A stretch of DNA of 64,000 nucleotides, taken from NCBI GenBank assembly GCA_025345505.1, contig JANVCC010000076.1:12788057-12852056 (forward strand). Direction: 5' to 3'. Position numbers and translations under genes: made by a program. The notes beneath the pieces were generated by a model that did not search any database, had not been told where the DNA came from, and saw only the letters and a list, made by a program, of their open reading frames with translations. This DNA is from Todiramphus chloris collaris (taxonomy: Eukaryota; Chordata; Aves; Coraciiformes; Alcedinidae). This document shows, in pieces, positions 24,490 to 37,712 of this stretch (positions within the stretch are counted from its first letter, which is position 1; each line of letters starts with the position of its first letter).

Positions 24490-27400
24490 ACCTTAAGAAT
24501 TGTATTTCTCTGGTTAAATATGAAATTTAGCCTGATATAGGCCTCTGTGATAGGAAAATTTGTTTCTTCTTTTTTGGGGAAACCAAGTCCAGTTTTTCTC
24601 TTTAATATATTTCTTATTCTCCTATCCTTTCCATTGAATAATCTATTGAAGTTCTTCTGTAACAGTTACTGTGGTGATATGTTAGCACCACCCAAAGGGA
24701 CCTGACCTCCCTTCTTTAGCCTCCAGACAGAAGTGTAGTTTTCCCTGTTGTGGTAATTTGGATGGGAAGGTTAATGTAACCACATAAGCCTCACATTTGG
24801 TGTGCTCAGGTAAGGAATACCTGCATGTTGGAATCCCATTTCTGAACATACCAATGCTCATACTTCACATAAATGAATTCTGTAACAAGGCACTGCTGTG
24901 GCTGACCACAAGGTGAAGTTTCTCACATCAATTTGAGCAGCATTTTTAGGGTGATTACTTAGAGCAGAGCTGGGCAGCTATCACACAGTCAGGGAGTGGA
25001 GAAAGCATTTACAAGTTTTGTTCACATATCATGTTGCCTCTAGCTGAACTAACTGTATAAATTGCTAGGTTATATTCTCCCACTACACTTTTTTAAGGAA
25101 TGAATGAGAAACAAATCAGCACAGAATCACAGTTAAATTCTGCAAGTCACTGTAGCTAAACTGGAATGTGTAAATACACAGTTCTGCAACATCTATACTT
25201 GGGATAGAAACACAACACTTTCCACTGTCAGACACACTATTAGTTTGCCCAGTTAAAACTGGGTGAGAGGTTTCTTGAAAATAGAATGAGAACTAATGAA
25301 GACAGATTTTTGTCAAAAAACCACTTCCTGATCATTAGGTACTATCTGAACTAGCAAGTCAAGATGACACAGTTGGTTTCTCTGTTTGCATGTATCAGGA
25401 TAAATACTGAAAAGGAATAATAGCTGTTCTTAAAATTAGAAAACTGGATACATAGAAGAGATGCGGTTACAAATGCTATTGAAGCTCAAGAGATAAATTC
25501 TGGCCACACTCCGAATTAGTAGAACTGGCAAGTGAGTGTTAAATATCATGAGTCATGTAATTTTTATTTGAAAACATGGAGGCTCTTACCTTTAACAGGA
25601 AGGCACTATATTTTGTGTAAAGAAAGAATGAGACCATAATGTTTTAAAAACTAGATTTTGAAATTATTATAAAGGTGAAAAAATGCATCTCTTTCATTTC
25701 TCAGACCTCATAATATCAGTAGATATTTGGCAGTGACATTGTTCCTATTGCTTTAATGGGAAACTTCTACCCCACAAAGCATACTCTTTGTTGAATCTGC
25801 AACATGCAATTTAGAAACAGCACGAACCAGAGGGTACAGCTGTGTGGCACAGTCAATGATTTAAAGTAAATAAGAGTTTTGACAAAAGCAAACACTTCGA
25901 AGTTAGGTAAAAGATAACTGGTCAAATATCACAGGAAATAGGAAGAAATATTTATGCCATTTAAATCATTTGACTGGTGAGCCAGCTAGAAATTCAATTT
26001 AGAAATTGGTTGCTAAGAAAAACCACCCTGAAGGAAAAGACTGGGAGAAATTTCTATATGGACAGAGATTAAATAATAATCCCTGAAACTGAAGTAGTAA
26101 TTAGGGCTTCTATCATATGTACCAAAGAGATTACAAGAAGTGCTAGTAAAGTCTCTAGCCGATGCCATTGGTGTAAAATAGTCAAGAGTAGAAGCAGATC
26201 CTCCACACAATATCAGTTTATCTTTTATAATGGAGGTGTACAATGTCAGGATGACCTATTGACTGTTTGTTACAGGTTGTTGAGAGTAAGTAATGGCTCC
26301 ACTTTTTTTGTTTAAATGTTAGCTAGTGGAAGGTCTAGAAATTTGTATCAAGCATTTCAGTCTACTAAGTGCCACAGAGAATTAAGGATTTATTGAACAG
26401 TCTTAATGACTGTGTTGCACTCGGAGAAAATGGAATGAAGTATATACAAGCATAAGAAAGAGAGAAAATCTGTTTTCACTGATTTTTTTGGTAGATGTTC
26501 ACAAACTGCAAAGCCAAGCCTGCCCTGAAAGACACAGACTGTAATAACACCAGGCTAAGAATTACATGAGTGAAAAGGGAGTGTTTCTGGGAAATTTGTT
26601 CCAGTAGAGTTGAACTGGTAAAAATACAACTTCTGGTAAGTTTTTATCAAAATCTGACCACTACAAAAAGCAGTTTAGTTGCAGAGGACAGACAAAACAA
26701 AGCAGGTGTCTTAGAAGTATCTTAAATACTGTATAGCTGTCAACTCCCACAAGGATTGGGACAGATGACAGTGTCATAAGATCTTAAGAAGTGATTTGAG
26801 ATTAAAAAATATGTTCAAATGTGTGAACCAGCAGGTCCTTTTCCCCCATTCATATGGATGATATTTTCCAATACAAAAGAAAGCTAAATTAGATAAGGAA
26901 CCATAGCTAGAACTGGATACAGAAACAGAAAAGCTGATGATTTTTTTTAAGATAAACTGACAAGAAGGATTTATACACTCTCTGAGAGGGTGATCAAAAT
27001 GGACATGTAAAATGACAAACAGAAGTCAAACAGAAGAGAGGAAAGAAAAGAAGTAAAACCACTTAATTAAAATTATGCTTCATATCTAATTGAAGAAAAT
27101 TATCACAAAGAGTTTCCAAACATCCATGAAACATACTGTAATTTCACATGGATATGTACTGTACATAACTCTGTTGCCCAAACTACAGACTGAGGGAGTT
27201 CAGATGCTACTTTTTGTCCAAGAATATCTGATATAAAATTGGATGTTAACAGTTGAACAGAACGCCAGGGCTAGAATACATCACCTTATCATAAAACTAC
27301 AGAAGTAGTCACAGGAGCAGAAATCAAAATTCACCTCTACTTCCTCAATGAGAGTCTAACCTGTTATGCTGTAGAGGCACACTGCCTCCTTTCTTCTGCA

Positions 27401-27765
27401 TCAGTGAGAATTAAAGTCTGAATTAGTACAGCCTAACAGCTCAGGTAGTATTCTCACAGGCATATATTTCAACTCCATAGGCAGAGAATGCAAAGAGCAC
27501 CAAGACTTTCACATTCCTTTCAAATGTTCAGACCCATAAACTGTTTCAAAATTATGAAGAGTAACACCTACTTTGAGAGATGGAGAAAGACCTATCATGA
27601 GAGGAATGTAGGCTGTGGATCTCTTGTGGACCTTCCAACCTTCAACTCTAAAAGCTGAGTCTGATGCTCTGGCTTTCAGACAGAGCCCTGTGTTTAGCAT
27701 TTCTTCTTACCTAGGTGCTGGTGATTTTATTATAAACTATATTGAAAAAAGGCAATGATCAAAGA
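24490..27765. other. Non-coding stretch, nothing recognised
   Basis: AT-rich sequence with no supported exon or repeat. Open frames are rare and short (76 codons at most, minus strand 26013-26243). Confidence 0.5.
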
Positions 27766-27769
27766 TTTC

Positions 27770-27960
27770 AGGGAGCTAAATTCCCTTTAGTTATATGGGG
27801 AAAAAAAAAATTCTCTCACAGTAACAGTGAGTAAGCTCTGAAGGGTTTCCACAAAAGTTGTGGAATCTCCATCCCTAGAGGTCTCGAAAATGTATCTGGA
27901 CAAAGCCCTGAGCAACTTGATCTAACTTCTAGAATCTCCTGTGATATTCAAGATGAAACC
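27770..27960 (+). mobile_element. CR1 LINE 3'-end fragment, plus strand
   Basis: The segment aagttgtggaatctccatcc (27856-27875) then agaggtct and ggacaaagccctgagcaact (27899-27918), then tgatctaacttc, is the CR1 3' UTR sequence just upstream of the terminal repeats. The 5' limit is vague and the terminal microsatellite is not recognisable. It is separate from the next CR1 fragment, since both cover the same part of the element. Confidence 0.8.
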
Positions 27961-28049
27961 TCATTTTCTGTTTGGATGCATGACTGCATGAGTGAAAAAG
28001 CTGCCTGGGTCATGAGGGTAATGATTATATAGTTAATAGTTAATGGTAT

Positions 28050-28832
28050 CTACTGGAAATAGAGTTGCAAGTGGATTTCTTCAGGGGTCTGTTCTGTGAA
28101 CTCTTCCGCTTTGTACCTTCATGAATACCTTGGCTGACACAAGACTTCTCAAGCAGGTGATACAATAAAGGACAAGGCAGCCATTCAGAAGGACCTAGAT
28201 TGACTGCAGAAATAGGTAGACACAGAATTCATGTAATTTAAAAAGGTCAGCTGCAAAGTCCTGTGCCTGGGATGAACCAACCCTCTGCATTGATACATGC
28301 TGGACGCTGCCCAGTTGGTTTGCAGCTTCTCTGAAAAGGACCTGGGGATCCTGGTAGATAGCAGCCTATGTATGGGTCAGCAGTGCTCCCTGGCAAGGTA
28401 AAGCTAACAAAGTTGGACTGCAGTAAGCAGAACATAGGCAGCTGATCAAGGAAAGCAACCATCCCCTTTATCTGGGACATCTTACATCACAACTCAAATA
28501 CCACATGGAGTTTGGAACTCCCTCTGTACAAAGAAAAGACATCGATAAACTGAAGCATGTTAAGCAGAGTACCACCAAGATGATCAGAGGTTGTTCAGCT
28601 TGGAAAAGAGAAGGCTGTTTTCCTACTAGCAACTTTCCAGTACCTATGATAAAACTACTGAAAAGATGGAGCCAAGCTCTTTACAGTGATGCATAATGGA
28701 AGGATGAGAAAGAACGCCCAGAAATTAGGAGGGAAGGTTGCAGCCAAACATGGGGAAAGCATTTTTACCAGAAGGATGCTTAAGCACTGGAACAGATTTC
28801 ATGCCCAGGAAGGCAACTAGAGAGAGAAACTC
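28050..28832 (+). mobile_element. CR1 LINE 3' region, plus strand, split by LTR (part 1)
   Basis: This matches the end of CR1 ORF2 and the 3' UTR in sense orientation. Visible blocks include ggacctggggatcctggtag (28338-28357) followed by a 'gctgcccag'-type context, the 'gacatcttacatcac' and 'acaactcaaatacc' region, a 'gagtaccaccaagatgatcagagg' region, and aagcactggaacagatttca (28782-28801). The 5' end is truncated as usual for LINEs. The homology stops at 28832, where an LTR starts, and resumes at 29581. The copy is full of stops. Confidence 0.85.
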
Positions 28833-29350
28833 TGCCAGTTTGAGCTAGAACAGAACGATTCTGTTCAGTGATTTTACTTTTCAGCACAGTTCTTCAAATG
28901 AACTGCACTGTCTCAAGTCAGGAGCATGTTTTCACAGGCAGTGTCTGCTTCTAGCAGTGGTAACACTCAATGTTTACAGTTAGTACCAAGGATTGGTGTG
29001 CAAACCAAGGCCACTGCTTGATCTTGTGTTCCACACTGGGAATGCAGTAAGTAAAATGCTGTACCTGCAGGGAGAAGTGGACAGGACAGGTGACTCCAAA
29101 CTGACCAACGAGGTATTCCATCCCATATACGTCATATTCAGTATAAAGCTGAGGGATCATGAACGTCAATCTTCCTTCTCTTCTTCAGTCATTGGCATCT
29201 GAGGAGGACTCCATCTATTCTGCCTTTGATTCTGATCTGTGTGTTCCTGAATCCAATTCCAGAATCCAGCTCCTGAGGATGGTTCCCATCTGCTGCTGGG
29301 CCCAGTCTGGGACTTCCCCAGTGCCTGCTCCACAGCATCAGTGGTGCTGG

Positions 29351-29358
29351 TGACGTAA
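29351..29358 (+). promoter_or_regulatory. CRE-like site in LTR A copy 1
   Basis: TGACGTAA is a CREB/ATF or C/EBP-type site with an intact CpG. The matching position in the second copy (about 52350) reads tgatggaa and lacks it. Function is inferred from the motif only. Confidence 0.3.
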
Positions 29359-29438
29359 TTGCCATCGGGGTGGTTGGGTTCGATACTGGTATTGTATATA
29401 TTTGTATATATTCCATTTTTATTATTACTTTACTTTTC

Positions 29439-29444
29439 ATTAAA
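29439..29444 (+). promoter_or_regulatory. LTR A copy 1 polyadenylation signal
   Basis: ATTAAA, a common variant of AATAAA, occurs at the same relative place in the second copy (52441-52446). It marks the expected R-region 3' end of the LTR. Confidence 0.55.
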
Positions 29445-29580
29445 GCTGTTCTAGTTTCCTTTTCTAATTGTTGAGTCTCTTTCCCTTGTTCCTTTTCTCT
29501 TCTTCTTTGGGAAGGGAGGAGAGTTAACAAAGAGCATCTGTTATATGTCTAGCAGACTGCTCTGACCCTAAACCATGACA

Positions 29581-29700
29581 GAGACCCAACTGGACTAAAC
29601 CCTGAGCAGATGGGGCGGAATTCATGTTGATCTGGCTTTGAGCAGGGAACTGGATACTTGAGCAAGGGGCCCAGTCATTCCATGGCCTAATGGTTAAATA
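29581..29700 (+). mobile_element. CR1 LINE 3' end, plus strand (part 2, after LTR)
   Basis: Directly after the LTR, ttgatctggctttgagcagg (29627-29646), then gaactggata and cccagtcattccatgg (29671-29686), continues the CR1 3' UTR. These correspond to the family's 'gagcaggg(a)gttggac' and 'tcattccatgattct' blocks that precede the terminal repeats. Together with 28050-28832 this restores one CR1 3' end interrupted by the LTR insertion. Confidence 0.75.
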
Positions 29701-32700
29701 GGTATGTCTTCTTGATTGAACAGAAGACTTCAGCATGGTGAACCCCAATTTAAATAGTTGAGAACTTGAAATCTGCTTTATATCAAGCTGATATTTTCTT
29801 CTTTAAGAGAACAAGAATGCCACTATTTTAACAGAGCTCTGATGTATCAAAGTCTTCTTAATGCACTCATCCACCATAATTTCAACAGCTTCTCTGACTG
29901 TGAACATACTGTCCAGCATGGTATTCCTACCGTTGAAAGGTACATGGCAATCTGGCCAGGTTCTTTTAATGTTATCTTCCTGTAAAAGTCTGGTTTTGAA
30001 GACAATGCTGTCAGCAATGTTACTTTACCCCTGACTATACAAAGGAGCAAACTAAGGCCACGTCCAGGTGAGGAAGCTGCATATGAGCATGGATTTTTAT
30101 TGGTCACAGCTGTCTTTGTCTCCTCAAAAAAATTCTTTCCCTACCCTAAATGTTCATCATAATAACTAAGAAATGGAGACTGACTTTCTATTCATCTTTA
30201 ATAATTAATCCACAAGTGGAGGAAATACATTTTGCCTGCAGTTCCTGAATGTTTTTTAATAGCAAAAATTGCTTCATATAATCAATTTATGTAAATATCC
30301 CTATGAAGTAACAGCATCAAACTCATTGACAACTTACAACTTCTATGCTTGTGTTACTGCAAAGCATCCTGCTGCCTGACAGCTTTTGGCAGAAATCTAG
30401 TAAACAGATATAATTAAATGACATGGGGTTTTATACAAAATTGAATTATTTTACTCATACCACTGATTTTCTTTGTATTTATTAAACCGTCCTGCTTTTC
30501 TTCTGTGCTGATTAAATGGAAGTCAAGCTGTTAAAAGAATCATTTGAGTATATTATATTGAATTCTCTGCTGATATAACTTGGCATAGTACCAGGTTTGG
30601 TTCAGTAGTTTCAGTAGAGCAGCAGAAATTTAACAGTCGTGCCTTATAGCCTAGATAATTTATAGAAATTGAGCATCAACTTGAGCAACTAATCAGCAGA
30701 CTGAAGAACCCAAGTGTCTCTTATCTGCTTCCTTTGTTTTTTGTTTTTTTTGTTTTGTTTTGTTTTGGTTTTTTTAATTCTAATTAGTTTATTTCTGAAA
30801 GCAAATGGTTGCTGGAGAAGAAATTATTTAAAAAAAAAAGGAATATATATAAGCAATGTATTGTGGGCAAGAATTTCTTTAGAATGAAGAAATATATATT
30901 GAAGCTCTATCAAAAAAAGTACCATCAACAAACAAAAAATGTTATTTTCTTCCTACCAATATCCATATGGCTTTAGATTTGATTAATGGATGCTGTCACA
31001 TGTCAAAAATGATGGTGGTATTTGTGCATTTAATAAAAGCACATATTCCTTTGTCCTTTGAAAGTCTCACTTTATTCATGTGCACTGGGGGCACCTCATT
31101 GGAAACTAGATTCCTGCAGGTTCACATCAGCCTAGGCTGTTACTGCAGGCAAGAAAACTGTCCCTGGAAATTTTTAACCAGAGAAATTTATGAAATCTCA
31201 TAATGGACAAACTATAGCTCTACCTTCTGTTAAACTTATTTCCCTCTCTCCCCTGATATACAGCCTCTGCTACATCTAAAAGCAAGATACAACCTTTTAG
31301 ACTGAATAGTCTCCCACTGCTATTTTTGGATGTGAAATGGTTATTCTCAAAGAGAGAACAGAGGGAGGTGCTGCATTCCACAGAAGCAACCAAATGCTCC
31401 ATGTGCTTCTTCAAGAACTGTGTGGGCCAGTCTGACAAAGCAGTTTCTGGCACTGGTGAGTTAGGTGCTCCTGACTATCAGCCCCTGAATGCTGAGGAAC
31501 CACAGTCCTACTCAAGAACATCTTGTTCCCATACGGGACTAAATACACAATCTTAAAGTTTCCAAGGAACACTTCCAAACTCTGGATCCTACTTCTTTGT
31601 GTGGAGCTGTTGGCAGTTGACAATGACAGCACCACTAAAAAGCAGATGAGTGGAAACATTCTGTGATGCTGCTAGGGCTTTTTCTGTGCTTTGGGAACCT
31701 CTGATAAAATGAACACAATAATAATTAGAGTAATCTCAGGCTATATGGACATTTTCAACAAGAGCATGCATTAATATCTCAGTTAGATTCAATTGGGGTT
31801 TTTTTTCTGTTAGAATGCTTTTAAAACTTCTCAAATTTTATTGCTTGGTAAATTTGAAATCAAACAAAGCTTTTTAAAAGCAAAGTGTTTTCAAGTTTTG
31901 TTTTTTTTAAGTTATATTTAAGGCAATCTTCTATGCTTTTTGTTATATGGCTGTGCTATTCCATACAATGTGAAATTGGAGACTAATCCCTTAAAGACAT
32001 TTCATGGTTCTCTTAGATACTGGCAGAATAGACTGACTTTCCAGCACAAGGCACCTATTCTCTATCTAAACACCTAAATCCTCAATCTAAGAAGGGAACA
32101 GTGTGAGAAGAAATTCAACAGTTTTAGATCCCAGCACTGTCACTGGAAGCTCTTTGTTATAGTGCATTGTTTATATACCAAAAGGAAAAGCAAAACATAC
32201 TGCTGATCTTAAAACTGCGTAGTTCTAAATTAATGTGGTTCCTTTCCATAGGGATGACTACAGACATTTTCATCTGCTTTACATACAGCATTGAAATATG
32301 TGGGCAGTATGTTTTGAAGCAGAGAAGTCAAAGGAAGGTGAGTCCACAAAAGAGTCTGATTGACCTAACATCAAAGAATCAACTTAGCAATTTTGCAGCT
32401 TCCCTGATGAGTGGTTGGTGCACAGCACAACATGCTTCAAAACAAGGCTACTAGGAGGGAGGTTAATCGATGGGCTAGACTGGGGAGGTCAACTCTGTGA
32501 TGTGTCCCGGAGGCCTTTACCATCATTTGTCTGCACAGGCAGCAGGCTGACATGCAGCGTTGCATCATTCCAGTCCACGCACCTCTTTCTCACAAAAAGG
32601 AAGTCATGGAGAATGGGGAAGGAAAGAATGGCTCCCCTGTGCAAAGATGTCACTTTTGGTACAGACTTGAAATGTATATGAAGAGTACAACAGGAAAAAA

Positions 32701-35700
32701 AGAAGTCCTCCGAGGTCTTGTAATTTTGATATAACTGTAGAAGACTTCAAACTCCTCTTTGATAAACAGTCAGATTTATCAAACCAAAGTGAATGTCCCT
32801 GTTCAGCCTGAAGATCATGAGTAGCCTCTGAGGAGAAAAAAGGGATCAGAATACACAAGAACAGAGATATAATAAAGAAAATTATGTGGGGTCTGCAATA
32901 GTATCTCACAAATAAAATATTTTAAGTGTCCATATGCCAAGATAACAGAAACCAAGAAAACTACACTTCCATGGTACTTCTGTTGAGAGATACTAAAGAT
33001 TTTGTCAAAAGCTGTTTTAACTGAAATTGAGAGGCAATAGTATTACCTAGGATACTACTGAACATTAAAGGGCTCTGATATGAGAAGAAAACAACACATA
33101 TCAAAGTGATATCTAGTAAGTTCAGAAATTACAGAAAAACAGAATGAGACTTACATTAAGCCTTTGATTTTTAATTGCTTACAGTGGCCCAAACTTATTT
33201 AGATTAGTCCTTCTGAAAAAAAATGTTCCACCCTGGGAAGAGACACAGAAGAGAGTTAAGACATTTTGGGGTTTTTTTTTCTTTAAAGGCAGGTAAGATT
33301 AAGCACTTTTCAGAACTGACTCCCAAATCTTCTTTGCACATTATCATAAAATGATCAGATTAATATACATGTTTGTGCTAAAAAATTTGTGTTTATTGAT
33401 GCTTCATATTTTTGTAGCACACGCTGCTGTACACAGTAGATCCTACCCTAAATTTTAATGTTTTTCTGACATCCTTAAGGAGCTAGCCAGAAAAATGATA
33501 TATTATAATAAAGTTTAAAACTCTATTGGTAATCTATTTTCAGTTACTACTACCAGGAATGTTAAAGCACTTACACAGTAAATGAACAGTTCCAAGAATT
33601 AGACATATGAATAGCCTAGATATCCCTGGAAACCGGATATTGAACTATGGTGATGCAGCAGTAATGCTGCCTTCGTGGCCAAAATGGAAACAAAACAATT
33701 CTGTTGTTGAATGTTTGAAGTACAATGATGGTATAACTTGGAACAAACATCATTAGCTTAGGTGATACTCATAACTCTCTTCATCGCTCTCTTCATATAA
33801 CTCAGATCTACACTGCCCTCGGGGATTTTTAGTGACTTTGAACAATGAGTAATATTGACATATTCCTAAATATTTCTCTCAGATACTTGCTGAATTACGG
33901 ATGCCTGTCAACTCAGTGACTCTTTGCAAGAAAAATATTGACATAATGGAATTAAACTCAAAATCAGATTGTTTGACATCTTTGTCAGCAAAATACAAGC
34001 AGTAAAAAAAAAAATCAAGTGAAACATAACAGGCTTTTAAGGGTAGTCTGGACTATAGCCTGAACAAGGGCTGCATGAGACAGAACAGTTTAGGATTTTG
34101 AAGCTAATGAGTATTTGCTGAATGGTTCCCATTGCCCTGAAAGCAGTTGATTGTCATCAACTTCTCTAACAATTAGGTTCTTTTGAGATAATTTCAGAAT
34201 ATGTTTACAGGGGTAATAATGGAATACCCTCTCAGTTTTTCCTTTGATGAAATAGTACTTGTCTCACAGGGTAATTTGACCACAATAGTGGTTTCTTCTT
34301 ACTTCTCAATTACATGTTTACATGAAACAATGAAAAGAATTAATTTTACAGTGAATCTTCAGTTTCATACAAATACCTGCCTGGGAACTTGTATACAGAG
34401 GAGTTGCAGTGATCTAATGAAATATGTAATGCTAAGGCAGTTTATTTTAACTGGTGCAAGTTTGTCTGTAAATATTTATTAGCTTTGTTACATCTCTCTT
34501 TACAAAAATGATAACAAACTTCTCTTGCATCCCAGAGAGAAACAACATCACACCAAGTACTTAATGATTGTGTACAAACACTGAAGATCCAATTACAAAC
34601 AGACGGGTCTTCTGGCTGGTTTCTGGCAGTTCACAGAACATACTGGGGTCCACCACTAGTTTCACAAGCTATTTAAAACATTTACCCCTGATGTTTATAT
34701 ACCCTAGTTTATTTTAGCATTAGCTTGCAGTTTTCTTAGGGACCTAGCCTCTCTCCTGGAGACTGGAGCTAGGTAAGGTCCCAAGATTCCTCTGTACAGC
34801 ACATGGGGCACTAGGCATCCTAGAAAGATGATTTTATTTACCAGCACCTTCAGCACTTCCTGCTGGCTAGAAAGAGAGTCCCAGATTTCACCCCACCCCA
34901 TCCCAAAGGCTGCAGGGACACAGCTCAGTTCACTTGGGAGATGGTGCTGCAGACCTCTCCTCCAGATGTCAACCTTTGAAAGGCAGGGGTAGAGCCCCAG
35001 CAGTCCCTCATACACCACAGAAAGAGGACCTTCCTGTAATGCTTCATAAGCTCTTCAGTCAACGCTGTAGTTTTTTCACTCTACTTCCCTTTCTAAAGAT
35101 TAGCCTGTTATAATTAGCTATGTTGTTTATAAGGTTATGAATTTAGAAAGACATAACTGGTAGGTAAGATAACAGCCTTTTCCAGCTTCAGGCATCTAGT
35201 GGGCAGGAAGTGGCAAAAAGTACTGAGTCAGCAGGATGAAGGCCTACCCACCCTCCTCTTTTCTCAGCTCTTCAAAACTCACAAAAATTTAAGATCTCCA
35301 GATCCATCAAATGTTCTTTGTAAACAAGTGCTTTGCTGCAGACTTTAAAAGGTATTCGTCTCCTGCACGTGGAAAGAGCTGCTTTTTCATTAGTGCTGCA
35401 GAAGTGATGAGTAAACCTGGGTGCTCTACCAAACACCAGATGCAGAGGGCACATGCATGCCTGAAGTGAGACCAGGTTTATGCTAGTACTCCTTTCCTTT
35501 ACTTGATCCTCCTTCCTGTCTGAGTTTCCACATGAAAAAAGACAAGGCAAGATACACAAGGCCTAATCTACAATTGAAGTCACTTAAGTCTGGAAAAGTC
35601 TGGTATTGCAATATTTTTTGAGAACCTCTACTTGTCTGCTTCTGAAAGATGTAAAAGGTTTGGAGACAGGGTTTTCCAATCCTGATCATGTAAGTTTATC

Positions 35701-37020
35701 TTGAAAAGCAGATTAATGTTGCATAGAAAATGAAAAAAATCTCCCATTTCTCCAATGATTTACAAACATCTGCTCCGTGCATTTGTATCATGTTGCTTAC
35801 TGATACTTAAGTAGGTACCTATTCAATTAATGCATCATGTGTAATGTTTTAAATACATTAATATATGTTAATATTAGATTGTTAGGATGAGCTTACCTAA
35901 AAATCTCTATTCCTCATTCTTCTCTGAATGTTTTAATTTGTTCTTCAGTTATGTTGGAAGCTTGGAGGCAGAAATATGTGTGTTCTGACAACTATGATGT
36001 CAATGCATACTGTGTGTTATATAATTTGAGCAAACCTAGAAATGGTCCCTATTCCTGTTCTTTTGTTCTACTGTACAATGGTTTAATTTTATGGTAATTG
36101 TGTACAAAAAGATACTTTATTATATAGGATATCTGTCTATTCATACATGAAGTCTATAACTTTGCAGAATACTTAAGCATTCCCTCAGGAATTGACCTAA
36201 ACCCAACACACAATCAATTTACTAGTCACTCGAGCTATGTGGCTTCCTGCGTGTTATATGACTGATGCTACTTTGTCCACTTCTACCTGTGGGAAAAGTC
36301 TGTCAAAGTAAAACTTCAGATCAGTTTCCATGATGTTAATCATGGAAATGCACTCATGTGCAAGTACACTCTCACTAGTGATTTTGTTGTAGGAATTTTA
36401 TCAAGTTTGAGAATGTTTACTGGCTAAGAGACATTAGGACATAGCAGGTTATTGAATGTAGTCATATGATCCCTGTAACAGATAATTTCTCCACATTGCA
36501 GCTTCACAATGGTCAATTCTTATTTGTTTTCTTAGGTTTATTCTGAACTAAGTAAAAATCCACTCTGTCAGCAATTAACAATCCTGACAGCTGTTAGTAG
36601 TGTCCTGGCCACACACCACAGAACTATGAAAGACTGAACAAGGTGAATAAATTAAAAAAGTCTTGTGCCTCTTCAGTTTGGAAAAAATAAGCATTAATAA
36701 AAATTGCATTCACGAATTCTAGTTCTCCACATTGAAAGTATCTTCAACATCCATAGTGTTTATAAACTCACTTTTGAACTCCTGAGTCCTGCTACCACAG
36801 ATAAAAAAAAATTAGAGTGGGATTTTGTAGAGCTTCAGATAACTCTTTGATACCTGCATAATCTGGTCCATGTATTTTACTTTTTAGTTTGTATTAGAGA
36901 ATGAAATCTTCCTTCCCAGACACTAACAAAGCAGTTTACTCGAAAATGAATATCCTATCAAATTAATATAAATATCTACTTGGGAAGCCTGAGTTACTCT
37001 TTGCACTAGAGTAGACTTTA
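29701..37020. other. Non-coding stretch without recognisable young repeats
   Basis: I recognise no CR1, LTR or SINE here and no supported exon. It contains a T/TTTTG-rich tract at 30732-30776 and frames up to 104 codons without motifs. A segment at 29830-30110 has open frames on both strands and a CAG/GTGAGG donor-like site (see findings). Confidence 0.45.
30732..30776. repeat. (TTTTG)n-rich simple repeat
   Basis: A T-rich tract with spaced G residues, including four ttttg units in a row. It is low complexity and likely length-variable. Confidence 0.85.
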
Positions 37021-37023
37021 CTT

Positions 37024-37158
37024 TAAAAAAAACCCCAAAGAAACAAACAAACAAAATAACCCAAACCACACACACAGAAAACAAAACAAAGAAAAAGAAA
37101 AAAAAAATAAAACCCACACAACAAAATGCAAAACAAACAAACAAAAAACAAACCAAAA
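37024..37158. repeat. A/AAAC-rich low-complexity block
   Basis: About 135 bases made almost only of A and C on the plus strand, with AAAC-type units (aaacaaacaaacaaa near each end) and a short (CA)n. G is almost absent, so the strand asymmetry is strong. Two overlapping minus-strand frames here (36923-37156, 37023-37211) translate as F/C/V-rich strings and are artefacts of composition. Confidence 0.9.
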
Positions 37159-37712
37159 TTGTTGCAGCAAATTCTCATCAGAAAAAAACAGATTTCAAAT
37201 GCCCTGTGCAATGAATCATGTGTTCTCTACAGTGTCAATTGGAGAAGAATATAGCAATTATAGCAATAGCACTAATAAACAGGATTGATCGAAAGCGTAT
37301 TGCATGAAGTCGAAGAACTTAAGAACTGCCCTTGGCTTGTGTGCCAGACTTGAATGAAAGTAGTTCTAAACCCAGTAATTTTTTTTATATTCTTGTCTGT
37401 GCTGCTTTCCAAGTGTGAGATTCTATGGATTTTCTGTTGTTTGGGGTTTTTTTCCCCTTATAAACTTCCTATTGTTTATATATTAGGTTGCTAATATACG
37501 AGGAGGGGTTTAAACTGTGAAAAACACTATGTCACTGGAAACACAAAACACTCTGGCTGTTAATAGCAAGCTGCAGGAAAGATAACAACTAGTACCAGTT
37601 TCCCATTTTACAGAGCAGCTAGTGGTGTCTTGTTGCATAGAATTGATCTGGGCTAGCAAAATTCCTGTGTTGTGCTGATTTTATCTCCATTGTCATAGAA
37701 TCCAAATGGTAG

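Larger units (their letters stand above)
28833..29580 (+). mobile_element. Solo LTR (ERVL-like family A, copy 1), 748 bp
   Basis: It starts TGCCAGTTTGAG and ends CATGACA, so it has the TG...CA ends of an LTR. It aligns along its whole length with the LTR at 51779-52593, with scattered substitutions and indels. An attaaa polyadenylation signal lies near the 3' end. No internal retroviral sequence, primer-binding site or partner LTR flanks it, so it is a solo LTR left by LTR-LTR recombination. It sits inside a CR1 copy. I see no clear target duplication (aactc before, gagac after). Assignment to ERVL rests on its resemblance to common bird LTRs that begin TGTCCTGGTTT. Confidence 0.85.

Noticed and set aside
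28951-29530. Antisense frames of 72 and 113 codons
   Set aside because: They are antisense readings of LTR A copy 1. Kept only as part of the antisense-frame finding.
36923-37211. Two cysteine/phenylalanine-rich minus-strand frames that look membrane-like
   Set aside because: Direct product of the A/C low-complexity tract read in reverse.
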